Shown: one piece after another, positions 8,392 through 17,502 of the stretch
How the letters are laid out: the number at the start of each line of letters is the position of its first letter
How positions within the stretch are numbered: position 1 is the first letter of the stretch
NCBI GenBank assembly: GCA_900104855.1
Contig: FNSS01000001.1
Coordinates: 7,449,001 to 7,513,000, forward strand
Length of the DNA: 64,000 nt
Reading direction: 5' to 3'
Source of the DNA: Rhizobiales bacterium GAS188
Lineage (GTDB): Bacteria; Pseudomonadota; Alphaproteobacteria; Rhizobiales; Beijerinckiaceae
Notes under the pieces: model-generated
What the model was told of the DNA's origin: nothing
Database searches by the model: none
What the model saw: the letters and a program-made list of their open reading frames with translations, nothing else
Made by a program: the position numbers and the translations under genes

Positions 8392-9368
8392 GCGCAAGCC
8401 TCATGACGCGTGGTCGATCGCAGGACGAGCTCATGCCGATGGACAAGCATGCCAAGCGCTTCCTGGACATGCTGGCGATCACCGGCTCGAAGGATGCGAC
8501 AGGCGAAACCGCTGCGCAGCGGCGGGCCGCCTATCAGAGCCTGATGAGGTTGTCGCAATCCTCAACCGAGCCCTGCGCCATCGAGGATCGCGTCATGACC
8601 GGCCCCGGCGGCCCCTTGGCGCTCCGCGTCTACATCCCGGGCTCGGCCCCGGCCGGCCGCCTGCCGGGGCTCGTCTATTTCCATGGGGGCGGCTTGGTTG
8701 CCGGTAGCCTCAACGACTATGACGGCATCTGCTCGGCGCTGGCGGCCGAGACCGGCTGCCGGCTGGTGTCGGTCGATTATCGCCTGGCGCCCGAGCACAA
8801 ATTCCCTGCAGCCGTCATCGACAGCTATGCGGCGACGCTATGGGTCGCCGAGCATGCGGCCGAACTGGGGATCGACCAGGACCGTATCGCGGTCGCGGGC
8901 GATTCCGCTGGCGGCGGGCTCGCCGCCGGTGTCTGCCAGATGGCAAAGCAGGAGAACGGCCCGGAACTCGCGCTGCAGTTGCTCTTATGCCCGGTCCTCG
9001 ATTGCGATCCGGCGACGCCATCTCGCCTCGCTTTCGCGCAGGGACATCTGCTCGACCAGGCGACCATGGACCGCGATCTTGCGCATTATTGCCCGAGCGG
9101 CGTCGATCCAAAGGACCCTCGCCTATCGCCGCTGCGTGCGCACGAGCTCGCGGGATTGCCGCAAGCCCAAATCCACACTGCGGAATTCGACCCGCTGCGC
9201 GACGAAGGGAAGGCTTATGCCGAAAGGCTGGCACTCGCCGGCGTCAAGGTGAACCATAGGTGCCATGCCGGCATGATCCACCATTTCTATGGGATGGCCG
9301 GCATCATTCCATACGCGCGGACGGCATTGAGGCTGATCGGCGCCGAGGTCAAATCAGCGCTTGCCTGA
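8388..9368 (+). CDS. HSL-family alpha/beta hydrolase (esterase)
   Basis: The 326-residue protein has hormone-sensitive-lipase family marks: the oxyanion motif YFHGGGLV, the nucleophile motif GDSAGGG, an Asp in AEFDPLRDEG and a His in MIHHFYG. The GTG at 8388 overlaps the stop of the ThDP enzyme (GTGA), which suggests translational coupling; an ATG at 8403 is an alternative start. It probably hydrolyses a short acyl ester. A role in releasing a product of the upstream enzymes is speculative. Confidence 0.88.
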   Translation: MSASLMTRGRSQDELMPMDKHAKRFLDMLAITGSKDATGETAAQRRAAYQSLMRLSQSSTEPCAIEDRVMTGPGGPLALRVYIPGSAPAGRLPGLVYFHGGGLVAGSLNDYDGICSALAAETGCRLVSVDYRLAPEHKFPAAVIDSYAATLWVAEHAAELGIDQDRIAVAGDSAGGGLAAGVCQMAKQENGPELALQLLLCPVLDCDPATPSRLAFAQGHLLDQATMDRDLAHYCPSGVDPKDPRLSPLRAHELAGLPQAQIHTAEFDPLRDEGKAYAERLALAGVKVNHRCHAGMIHHFYGMAGIIPYARTALRLIGAEVKSALA

Positions 9369-9440
9369 GAGCACATAAGCCTGAGCGAGCCTATTTGGCG
9401 CCGAGAGCCTGATTGAACCATAGCTGCGCCCGGCTGCAGA

Positions 9441-11294
9441 TCACAGGCGCAGCGTCCCGGCCTTGATGAGCTCGTAGAGCGCAGCGTCCAAGGGCACATA
9501 GGCGCGCAGCTGCGGATGGTCGAAATAGAGACGGTCCGACACGATGGCTGGATCGAAGCCTTCGCGGACCAGATTGTGCTTCTTCTGCTTGAAGGTCTCG
9601 GTGATCTCGAGCTCAGTGCCGATCCTCAGGAATAAGGGGCGCGCATAATCGGCCAACCTTTCGGTGAGATGGGCGCGAAGCGCCACGAGATCGAAGGAAG
9701 TGTCGACCACCAGCGCAGCCATGCCGGCGCGCCCCTCGGTGCCCGGCACGGCGACGCCATAGGCATTCGCCTCGACGACACCGGGACAAGACGAGATCGC
9801 CTCCGACACCTCGACGGTCGCGACATTCTCGCCTTTCCAGCGAAAGGTGTCGCCGACACGATCGACGAAATAGAAGAAGCCCATTTCGTCTTGCCGCATC
9901 AGATCGCCCGTGCGCAGCCAGGAATCGCCTTCGGCAAAGACATTGCGCAGGATCTTCTTCTCGGTATCTTCGCTGCTGGTATAGCCTTCGAAGCGATTGG
10001 CCGGATTGGAACCGTCGGCCGAGATCTTGCCGATGGCCTCGCCGACCTCGCCGCGCGAACAGCGGACGCAGAATCCGTGCTCATCACGAGCCGGTTCGCT
10101 CGTCTCGATATCGAATTTGACGATCGCGGCCGGGAAGCCATGTGCCATGAAGGGCGGAATGCGGCCGATCGCGCCGGGCTTGCCTTCGAGATTGTAGAGC
10201 GAAAAATTCCCCTCCGTCGCCGCATAGAATTCCAGGATCTGCGGAATGCGAAAGCGCTCCTTGAATCCGTTCCAGACATCGGCACGCAAGCCATTGCCGC
10301 AGCACAATCTCAGCCGATGCTCCCTGACGCTCTCCGACGCCGGCGAGTTGATGAGATAGCGGCAGAGCTCACCGATATATTGGAACAGCGAACAGTCGAA
10401 TGCGACGATATCGTCCCAAAAGCTGCGCGCCGAGAACTTCTCCTTGATCACCACGGAACCGCCGGCGACGAGGAGGCTGCCCGTCGCGACCACGCCGCCG
10501 ATGCTGTGATACATGGGCAGGCAATTGTACATGCGATCGCTCGCGCGCGCATCCATCATGCCGGCGAACCAATAGCTCCACGACATGATGCGGTGGTGGC
10601 TGACATTGGCGGCCTTCGGCAGGCCGGTCGTCCCCGAAGTGTAGATGCACAGGGCCCGCTGCGAGAGCGACACGTCGCGGCGCTCCGATGCGGCGAGCTC
10701 CTCGCCGCCATAGCGCTCGATCTCGAGATCGATCCGGGTGAAGCCATCATCCTGCATGCCGGGCGTCGCGCCATGCACCGATAGCGGCACGGCGCCGTCG
10801 AGATGCGAGGCCGCCTGCCCGAAGGCTTCGAGCAGCTCCGCCGCGACGATGACATGTTTCGGATCAGCGATCTTGATGCAATGGGCGAGCGCCGCATTGG
10901 TCAGATTGGTGTTCAGCAGCGCCACCACGCCTCCGACCTGCGTGATGCCGAGCCAGATCGCCATATATTCCGGGCGATTGGGCATCAGCAGGCAGATCGT
11001 CCCGTCGACCCGCAAGCCCTGGTCGAGCGCCCAACGTGCATAGCGGTTCGCTCGTTCGGCCAGTTGGCGGAAGCTGAAGCATTCGCGATCAGACAGCAGA
11101 GCCGGCGTATCGCCCGCGGCCTGCGCCTGTTCGGCGATGACCATGGGAAGCGTCCGCAAGGGCGCACGCCCGATGCGCGAGGTCAGCTCGAGCGCGCGCA
11201 GCCAGCCCTTGGTTGCCGATGCAGCGGGCCGAGGCGCATCTGCCGTTCTGTTCTGCTCGCTGACGTCCATCGCCGAAATTGCCCGGATTGCCAT
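9441..11294 (-). CDS. FATP/VLCS-type fatty acyl-CoA synthetase
   Basis: The 617-residue ANL enzyme has YTSGTTGLPKAANVSHHR, YAATEGN, LRTGDL, and the VLCS/FATP-type hinge FVDRVGDTFRWKGENV. A C-terminal ITETFKQKKHNL is typical of very-long-chain acyl-CoA synthetases. It converts a fatty acid, ATP and CoA to acyl-CoA. It converges on the esterase and is not in an operon. A Met at 11270 is an alternative start. It may supply acyl-CoA to the neighbouring pathway or serve general lipid metabolism. Confidence 0.88.
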   Translation of the reverse strand: MAIRAISAMDVSEQNRTADAPRPAASATKGWLRALELTSRIGRAPLRTLPMVIAEQAQAAGDTPALLSDRECFSFRQLAERANRYARWALDQGLRVDGTICLLMPNRPEYMAIWLGITQVGGVVALLNTNLTNAALAHCIKIADPKHVIVAAELLEAFGQAASHLDGAVPLSVHGATPGMQDDGFTRIDLEIERYGGEELAASERRDVSLSQRALCIYTSGTTGLPKAANVSHHRIMSWSYWFAGMMDARASDRMYNCLPMYHSIGGVVATGSLLVAGGSVVIKEKFSARSFWDDIVAFDCSLFQYIGELCRYLINSPASESVREHRLRLCCGNGLRADVWNGFKERFRIPQILEFYAATEGNFSLYNLEGKPGAIGRIPPFMAHGFPAAIVKFDIETSEPARDEHGFCVRCSRGEVGEAIGKISADGSNPANRFEGYTSSEDTEKKILRNVFAEGDSWLRTGDLMRQDEMGFFYFVDRVGDTFRWKGENVATVEVSEAISSCPGVVEANAYGVAVPGTEGRAGMAALVVDTSFDLVALRAHLTERLADYARPLFLRIGTELEITETFKQKKHNLVREGFDPAIVSDRLYFDHPQLRAYVPLDAALYELIKAGTLRL

Positions 11295-11452
11295 CTGTCA
11301 TATGATTTGACGGCCATTCGCCGTCGAGCGCCGCGCCTGCGAGGACAGCAGGACAGCGAGACCATACCCTCACGCCGAGCATGATCCGCAGGGCTTATAG
11401 GCGGCTCGTCAAGGCATACCAAATTGAAGGCCTATTCAAGATTGATGGGTAA

Positions 11453-11465
11453 GGTTAACTTAACC
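11453..11465. promoter_or_regulatory. 13-bp palindrome, possible operator
   Basis: GGTTAACTTAACC is a perfect 6-1-6 palindrome about 160 bp upstream of the acyl-CoA synthetase start, in the 580-bp gap shared with metY. It may be a regulator site. Apart from this and the repeat at 11712, I see nothing definable in the gap. Confidence 0.3.
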
Positions 11466-11711
11466 ATGGTCCCCGCGAGCGCAGTGGCTAGTCCCTCCTC
11501 CGGCGCTGCGGCGGCCAGCCGCCCCTTTCGAGCACCTCACGGGGTCGAGGGGCGCGCAGGGTGACAATCCGGCCCGGTCGCGAGCTCATGCAGAGCATGG
11601 CCCGGCATTTGCGAAAACTGCACTAAGAGCCATCTGCTGTCCCAATTCGGCACCCCGAACGACTTATGCGGAGCGCATCGTGACTATGCTGGAACACCGC
11701 CCCGCAGCATT

Positions 11712-11765
11712 TTCTCTTGGTGCCACGACTTCTCTTGGTGCGACGACTTCTCTTGGCACCACGAC
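11712..11765. repeat. 18-bp tandem repeat, 3 copies
   Basis: The unit TTCTCTTGGTGCCACGAC occurs at 11712, 11730 and 11748, with one to three substitutions per copy. It sits 110-160 bp upstream of the metY-like gene. Confidence 0.9.
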
Positions 11766-11873
11766 GACCGAGGGTCTCTCCCGGCATCGTGCCCGTAGAA
11801 AGATTCCAAGTAATTCTCGATAGTTGACGAAGTATCTTGATGTTCTTGACCAACTGGATCGGCGGACCGGCAA

Positions 11874-13178
11874 ATGCGAAGTGAAACCATCGCGCTGCAT
11901 AGCGGCTACGAGGTCGATCCGACGACCAAATCGGTGGCAGTGCCGATTTACCAGACCGTCGCCTACGAATTCGAAAGTGCCGATCATGGGGCGGCCCTGT
12001 TCAATCTCGAAGTCGACGGCTTCCGCTACAGCCGCATCGGCAATCCCACCAATGCCGTTCTCGAGCGGCGGGTCGCCGAGCTCGAAGGAGGCGTTGCATC
12101 GCTTGCCGTCAGCTCCGGCCAGGCGGCCTTGCACTTCGCGATCGTCAACCTCGCCGATTGCGGCGGCAACATCATTTCGGTGCCACAGCTTTACGGCACG
12201 ACGCATACGCTCTTCGCGCATATTCTTCGCCGGCAAGGCATCGAAGCCCGCTTCGCGGCGAGCGACCAGCCCGGCGCCATCGAAGCCCTGATCGACGACA
12301 AGACCAGAGCGGTATTCTGCGAGAGCATCGGCAATCCGGCCGGCAATATTTGCGACATCGAAGCGCTGGCCGAGGTGGCGCATCGCCATGGGGTGCCGCT
12401 GATCGTCGACAATACGGTCGCAACTCCGATCCTGCTTCGCCCGATCGAATATGGCGCGGATGTCGTCGTGCATTCCTTGACCAAGTTCATGGGAGGACAT
12501 GGCACCACGCTCGGCGGCGCCATCGTCGATAGCGGCCGCTTCCCCTGGATCGAGAACGCCGCGCGCTTTCCGATGTTCAACGAGCCTGATCATTCCTATC
12601 ACGGTCTCGTCTATGCGACGCATTTCGGCCCCAGCGCCTATATCGAGCGTTGCCGCAGCGTCTATCAGCGCACCATGGGGTCGGTTCTGTCGCCGCTGAA
12701 CGCCTTCCTGCTGCTGCAAGGGATCGAGACTGTCGCGCTGCGGGTCGAGCGCCATGTCGAGAACGCCCGGAAGGTCGCCGAATTCCTGCGCGCCGACGCG
12801 CGCGTGGAGTGGGTCAATTATGCGGGATTCAGCGACAATCCCTACAACACACTGGCCAAAAAATACCTGAACGGCCATGGCTCCTCGCTATTCACCTTCG
12901 GGGTCAAGGGCGGGCTCGAGGCCGGCAAGGCCTTCTACGATGCGCTCAAGCTGATCAAGCGGCTCGTCAATATCGGCGATGCCAAGTCGCTTGCCTGCCA
13001 CCCGGCATCGACGACGCATCGCCAAATGCCTGCCGAAGAGCAGCGAAAGGCGGGCGTCACGCCGGAAATGATCCGCATCAGCGTCGGCATCGAGCATGTG
13101 GCCGATATCCTCGAGGACCTGGATCAGGCCCTCGATGCGGCATCTCGCTTCGTGAACATGACGCTGGTGGCGCAATAG
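11874..13178 (+). CDS. metY: O-acetyl/O-succinylhomoserine sulfhydrylase-like PLP enzyme
   Basis: The 434-residue protein is a Cys/Met-metabolism PLP enzyme of the longer O-acylhomoserine sulfhydrylase type. It shows YSRIGNPTN near residue 52, SGQAALHFAI near 81, VDNTVATP, and the PLP lysine in HSLTKFMGGHGTT (Lys204). It makes homocysteine from O-acylhomoserine and sulfide. A homoserine acyltransferase-like gene follows 29 bp downstream, so the pair covers two successive steps of methionine synthesis. Because it lies beside a biosynthetic-looking locus, it could instead use a non-sulfide nucleophile. I looked for a SAM-II-like leader upstream and could not support one. Confidence 0.88.
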   Translation: MRSETIALHSGYEVDPTTKSVAVPIYQTVAYEFESADHGAALFNLEVDGFRYSRIGNPTNAVLERRVAELEGGVASLAVSSGQAALHFAIVNLADCGGNIISVPQLYGTTHTLFAHILRRQGIEARFAASDQPGAIEALIDDKTRAVFCESIGNPAGNICDIEALAEVAHRHGVPLIVDNTVATPILLRPIEYGADVVVHSLTKFMGGHGTTLGGAIVDSGRFPWIENAARFPMFNEPDHSYHGLVYATHFGPSAYIERCRSVYQRTMGSVLSPLNAFLLLQGIETVALRVERHVENARKVAEFLRADARVEWVNYAGFSDNPYNTLAKKYLNGHGSSLFTFGVKGGLEAGKAFYDALKLIKRLVNIGDAKSLACHPASTTHRQMPAEEQRKAGVTPEMIRISVGIEHVADILEDLDQALDAASRFVNMTLVAQ

Positions 13179-13207
13179 CGGGCGCTCGGCGAGTTGGGAG
13201 AAGGGCC

Positions 13208-14215
13208 ATGCCTGTCGTTCTGAGAGGGCCTCGATCGGATTACGGCCCGCTGCCGGGGGCGGGCGTCGTCGCATCTTCCCGCCTGAACGGGGGCAGAGCG
13301 CAGATGACCCACACCATCGAGATCGGCCTCATCAACAATATGCCGGATGCCGCGCTGCAGGCGACCGAGCGCCAATTCATCGAGCTGCTCGGCGCTGCTG
13401 CCGGCGAGTTCACGGTGCGCATGCACTTTCTGTCGCTTCCGCAGGTGCCGCGTGGCGACACCGTCGCTTCCCATCTGCAGGCGACTTATGCGGATATGGG
13501 CGAATTGGCCGCTGGCCGCCTCGACGCCCTGATCGTGACCGGCACTGAGCCGCGCGCAGCCTCGCTCGACCAGGAGCCCTATTGGGACAGCCTCACCGAG
13601 ATCATCGACTGGGCCGAGCACAACACCATCTCGACCATCTGGTCATGCCTCGCCGCGCATGCCGCCGTGCTGCATCTCGACGGCGTGCCGCGGCACACTC
13701 TCAGGGAGAAGCGCTTCGGGGTTTTCGCCTGCACCCCCATCTCGGATGACCCGCTCCTGTCCGGCATGCCCACGCCGCTATCCATTCCGCATGCCCGTTG
13801 CAACGAATTGAAGGAGAGCGAGCTCCTCAGCCATGGTTATCGCGTGCTCACGCGGTCGCCGGAAGCGGGCGTCGATATGTTCGTCAAGCAATGGCGAAGC
13901 CTGTTCGTCTTCTTCCAAGGTCATCCGGAATATGATGTGGATTCGCTATTGCGCGAATATCGCAGGGATATCGGTCGTTTCCTGCGGGGAGAAAGCGAAA
14001 GCTGTCCACCAATACCAAAGAATTATTTCGACGCTCGAAGCGAGAGCGCGCTCCTGGCTTTCGAGGCCGGCGGCCGGACCGACCGCAGCCCGGAAATGCT
14101 TGCGAGCTTCCCCGACGACCTGGTCATTCGATCGGAGCTGGTCAGGAACTGGCGCGCCTCCGCGATACCGGTGATCCGCAACTGGTTGTTCTATCTCGCC
14201 TCTCGGAAAAGCTAG
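13208..14215 (+). CDS. metA: homoserine O-succinyl/acetyltransferase (MetA-like)
   Basis: The 335-residue protein belongs to the MetA (glutamine-amidotransferase-like) acyltransferases. It has GLINNMPDAAL near residue 40, the nucleophile in TIWSCLAAHAAVLHLDG (Cys147), and the His-Glu pair in FFQGHPEYDVD. The nucleophile loop reads SCLAAHA rather than the enteric CWGAQA, so it is a divergent branch. About 32 residues precede the usual MetA start; an internal Met at residue 33 is an alternative. It supplies O-acylhomoserine to the upstream sulfhydrylase. The acyl donor cannot be decided from sequence. Confidence 0.87.
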   Translation: MPVVLRGPRSDYGPLPGAGVVASSRLNGGRAQMTHTIEIGLINNMPDAALQATERQFIELLGAAAGEFTVRMHFLSLPQVPRGDTVASHLQATYADMGELAAGRLDALIVTGTEPRAASLDQEPYWDSLTEIIDWAEHNTISTIWSCLAAHAAVLHLDGVPRHTLREKRFGVFACTPISDDPLLSGMPTPLSIPHARCNELKESELLSHGYRVLTRSPEAGVDMFVKQWRSLFVFFQGHPEYDVDSLLREYRRDIGRFLRGESESCPPIPKNYFDARSESALLAFEAGGRTDRSPEMLASFPDDLVIRSELVRNWRASAIPVIRNWLFYLASRKS

Positions 14216-14319
14216 CTTGCCTCTGACGCTGTCGGCTGACTCCAGTTTCTTGCTGGTCAGCCAAGTTCTCATTGCCGGGCACAACCTGTCGGTGCAAATC
14301 TCGCACCTGCTGAAACGCT

Positions 14320-14343
14320 GTTGTTGATCATGCAATCATCAAC
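14320..14343. terminator. hairpin downstream of metA
   Basis: GTTGTTGAT and ATCATCAAC form a 9-bp stem with one T:T mismatch around a 6-base loop, 105 bp after the metA stop. There is no T-tract, so it is a weak terminator candidate and could equally be an operator. Confidence 0.3.
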
Positions 14344-14516
14344 ATCAGATCTCAGCCTTCGCAACATAGGTCCTGTCCGAATACCTGCGCATCAACGCGT
14401 TGCAACCGGCAGGCCACGGCGAATCTCACATATTTTCGACATGAACATGATGTAATGTGCCAGTCACTTTGCGGTCGGCATCGATCGCTTTGGGGGACAC
14501 GGCGATTCCTTGGCCC

Positions 14517-14623
14517 CAAGTCCTTGCCACAAATTCTGGCCCCAAGTCCTTCGTTCCAAGTCCTTCGTCCCAAGTCCTTCGTTCCAAGTCCTTGGCCCAA
14601 AGTCCTTGCCGCAAGTCCTGCCC
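14517..14623. repeat. 14-bp tandem repeat block
   Basis: The unit CAAGTCCTTCGTTC is repeated with drift at 14543, 14557, 14571, 14585, 14599 and 14612, preceded by a related copy at 14517. It lies in the 990-bp gap between metA and mucR, where no credible gene is seen. Open frames across it are low-complexity products of the repeat. Confidence 0.9.
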
Positions 14624-14776
14624 AAGCGACATCATGCGATGTCGAGATGTGGCCGGCAGCACTGGCCGAGCACTATGCGCTTTGCCCTCCCGGTAAGGCC
14701 AGGGGCCGTGCTGTGGCCCGATGAATACCCAGATCTTCGTCGACCATCGTCGATTTGCCGAAAAGATGACCAAGAT

Positions 14777-14828
14777 TCACAGATTTGGAATCACAGATTG
14801 GAATCGCAGATTGCAATCTTAGATTGCC
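14777..14828. repeat. 13-14 bp tandem repeat, 4 copies
   Basis: Copies of TCACAGATTTGGAA-like sequence start at 14777, 14791, 14804 and 14817, degrading toward the right. The block is unrelated to the one at 14517 in the same gap. Confidence 0.85.
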
Positions 14829-15203
14829 TTTGCCTACCGATCGGGACAGGCCGGCACCGGCGTAATATTCGCCTGATCGTGACCACAGAAAAGCGAATCA
14901 GGCGAGCGCCAATTCGGCACGCGTTGACTGAAACGTGATCCTGTCAGTCCAGGCCAGCACATATCTTGGCGGTTGCATGCACGAAATTCGCAGATGTCCG
15001 GAAAATTGGCTTGCATATCGAGAATCCGCTGGTATCTACGCAGCTTAGCCGTGTATGATGCGCGGAGGTTCGATGGCAGCTCGGCATGCCGGGTATTCCC
15101 AAAAACAACCAGCGGGAATTGAGGTTTTGCCAACCGGCTTTCGTTTATCTACAATCTATGTCAGTTAAGCGGGGGGATCAGACATCCAACGGAGGATAAT
15201 TAC

Positions 15204-15713
15204 GTGGCAGAACAGACAGGCACCGAGATGAATGATCTCGTCACCATGACCGCTGACGTGGTCGCAGCCTATGTTGCTCAGAATGCGCTGCCGAGCTCGG
15301 AGCTTCCTGCTCTCATCCAGCAAATCCATTCGACGCTTCAGCAAGTCGCGAGCGGGGTGCAGCATGCTCCCGATCAACCGCTGACGCCGGCGGTGCCGAT
15401 CAAGAAGTCGGTCACGCGCGACTACATCATCTGCCTGGAAGACGGCAAGAAGTTCAAATCGTTGAAGCGGCACCTGCGCAGCTCTTTCGATTTGAGCCCT
15501 GAGGAATATCGCAAGAAGTGGGGCCTCCCCTACGATTATCCGATGGTCGCTCCCGCTTATGCGCAGACCCGCTCCGATCTCGCCAAGAGCATGGGTCTCG
15601 GCAATCTGCGCCAGAAGGCCAAGCAGGCCGCTTCGCCGCGCGTCAGCAGCAAGGCTGGAGCCCGCAAGGGCAAGGCTGCGCCCGCCGCCAAGGGCCGCAG
15701 AAAGTCGAAGTAA
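15204..15713 (+). CDS. mucR: MucR/Ros-family transcriptional regulator
   Basis: The 169-residue protein has the Ros/MucR core: YIICLEDGKKFKSLKRHLRSS, then SPEEYRKKWGLPYDYPMVAPAYA, then a Lys/Ala-rich basic tail. Family members bind AT-rich promoters and act as H-NS-like regulators of surface polysaccharide, motility and cell-cycle genes in Hyphomicrobiales. The zinc-finger positions of classical Ros are not kept: CLED replaces CLEC, and SSF stands where the second His would be. It starts at GTG 15204 after GGAGGA. It is monocistronic with a long upstream region, as is common for mucR. Confidence 0.92.
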   Translation: MAEQTGTEMNDLVTMTADVVAAYVAQNALPSSELPALIQQIHSTLQQVASGVQHAPDQPLTPAVPIKKSVTRDYIICLEDGKKFKSLKRHLRSSFDLSPEEYRKKWGLPYDYPMVAPAYAQTRSDLAKSMGLGNLRQKAKQAASPRVSSKAGARKGKAAPAAKGRRKSK

Positions 15714-16086
15714 GGCTGCTCTGCCCGCCAAGTGCGGCGCGATCCGATGATTGCGCCGCCGGCGGAAGAGGAGAATCTCGCAACGGTCGGGCTCGAGCTA
15801 TCGCCTGGCCGGTTTTCGTGCGGACAGGCCGCGCCTAAAGCTCAAGGCCCGACAGAATCGGGGCTTGGGCCTTTGGCCGTTGTCGAGGCGGCATGTCGTC
15901 AGGCGAAACCGCGTGGAGGGCGGCGCTCGCCCCGCCGCGCCCCTGCATGCGAAATCGTGATCTTGCCTGAAACCCCGCCGGATGTAGATTTCCCGGAGCC
16001 ATCAGCGGCTTGGCGCTGCGCGACACTCGCACGAGCTCCCTCGCCGCGACCATCGGCGAAGGCGCAGGCCCGCAGGAGCAGTTTCG

Positions 16087-17457
16087 ATGACCATGTCCCG
16101 TCGCCGCTTGCTGCGGCTTGCGACACTCGCCCCGATCGCGGCCCTCGCGGCCCGATCCGCGACCCGCGCCCAACCTGTCATGGCCGCTGCCGCAAGCGAG
16201 TTGCCGCCCATCGTCTTCGTGCACGGCAATGGCGACTATGCGGCCCTCTGGTCGACATTGCTCTGGCGCTTCGAAGCGAATGGCGCAGCACCCGCCCGGC
16301 TGACGGCGCTCGATTTCACAGATCCATCCGCACGCAGCGATGACGCGGTGGCGCAGGCCGGACGCTCATCGACCGAGGACCAGCTGCGCGAGATCACGGC
16401 CGTCATCGACGCCACGCGCAACCGGACCGGCGCCGCCAAGGTCGCGCTCGTGGGCAATTCGCGCGGCGGCTATCCTATCCGCAACTATATCGCCGCACAT
16501 GACGGTGCCAATGTCAGCCACGCCGTGCTCTGCGGCGTGCCGAACCATGGCGTGTTCGACTGGGCCGAAAATCCCGGAAGCGAGTTCAATGGCCGCGGCC
16601 CCTTCCTGCGAAGGTTGAACGGAGGAGACAGCGAGGTCGTGCCGGGCGTTGCCGTCCTCACCTTGCGCAGCGACGGCAACGACAAATATGCTCAGCCCGA
16701 CGGAGGTTTCGTCGGCCGCAAGGGCGGCCCGACCGGCATAACCTTCGAGGGTCCGACCCTGCGGGGTGCGACCAATATCGCGCTCCGACAGCTCGACCAT
16801 CGCGAGCTCGCCTTCCATCCGCGGGCTTTCCGGGAGATATTCCGCTTCATCGCCGGCCGAGAGCCCGAGCGGATCGACATCGACCCGGAGCCGCTTGTGA
16901 CCCTCGACGGCCTGGTGACCGGGGCGCTCAACGGCACCTACACGAACCGCCCCCTCGCAGGCGCGACCCTCGAGATCCATCGCGTCTCGCGCGAGACGGG
17001 CGAGCGTCAGGGCGAGCCGGTGCATCGGCGCCTTATTGGAGCGGATGGGCGCTGGGGGCCGCTTACGGCGCAATCGGACTGGGCGCTCGAATTCACCCTC
17101 GCGGCCGACGGATATCCGACCACGCATATCTACCGCTCGCCTTTCCCCCGCTCCTCGTCGATCGTCCATGTGAGGCCCGGGCGCGCACTCGGCCCCGCCG
17201 ACACCGGCGCGGGCGCCGTGCTGATCATGTCGCGACCGCGAGGCTATTTCGGGATCCCGCGCGACGTCGTCCTCTTCGACGGGGCGGAGCCTGGCGACGT
17301 GGCGCATGGCGTGCCGGGCGATTCGACCTCGACCTTGCGCTTGCAGGCAAGCGAGATCGGTCGTCCGGTCAGTTGCGTCTTCAATGAAGAGCGGATCGTG
17401 GCGCGCGCCTGGCCCGCCTCGGAGAACAGGCTCACCATCGCGGAGCTGACCTATTGA
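16087..17457 (+). CDS. Tat-exported alpha/beta hydrolase
   Basis: The 456-residue protein starts with a twin-arginine signal (SRRRLLRLATLAPIAALAA, ending around ATRAQP). A hydrolase core follows with IVFVHGNGDY, the nucleophile in VGNSRGGYP, and a late His (LDHRELAFHP). After residue 270 a beta-rich domain (LVTGALNGTYTNRPLAGATLEI) resembles a carboxypeptidase-regulatory/Ig-like module. It is probably a periplasmic or secreted esterase, amidase or polymer hydrolase. The 370 bp upstream, after mucR, hold no gene I can support. Confidence 0.82.
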   Translation: MTMSRRRLLRLATLAPIAALAARSATRAQPVMAAAASELPPIVFVHGNGDYAALWSTLLWRFEANGAAPARLTALDFTDPSARSDDAVAQAGRSSTEDQLREITAVIDATRNRTGAAKVALVGNSRGGYPIRNYIAAHDGANVSHAVLCGVPNHGVFDWAENPGSEFNGRGPFLRRLNGGDSEVVPGVAVLTLRSDGNDKYAQPDGGFVGRKGGPTGITFEGPTLRGATNIALRQLDHRELAFHPRAFREIFRFIAGREPERIDIDPEPLVTLDGLVTGALNGTYTNRPLAGATLEIHRVSRETGERQGEPVHRRLIGADGRWGPLTAQSDWALEFTLAADGYPTTHIYRSPFPRSSSIVHVRPGRALGPADTGAGAVLIMSRPRGYFGIPRDVVLFDGAEPGDVAHGVPGDSTSTLRLQASEIGRPVSCVFNEERIVARAWPASENRLTIAELTY

Positions 17458-17502
17458 GAGAAGGCCCGGCGGCCCTTGCAGGCGCGCGGGCCCCGAGCGG
17501 CG

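Noticed and set aside
6610-8397. 595-codon minus-strand open frame
   Set aside because: It is antisense to the ThDP enzyme, Arg/His/Asp-rich and without domain motifs: a GC-rich shadow frame.
11295-11873. SAM-II or other methionine riboswitch before metY
   Set aside because: The 580-bp leader lacks the conserved SAM-II core as far as I can read it; a covariance-model search would decide.
14517-14828. CRISPR-like array
   Set aside because: Units are contiguous and short with no spacers, and no cas genes are present.
14457-15133. Several 80-140 codon frames in the metA-mucR gap
   Set aside because: They are products of the 14-bp tandem repeat or low-complexity frames without family signals or ribosome sites.
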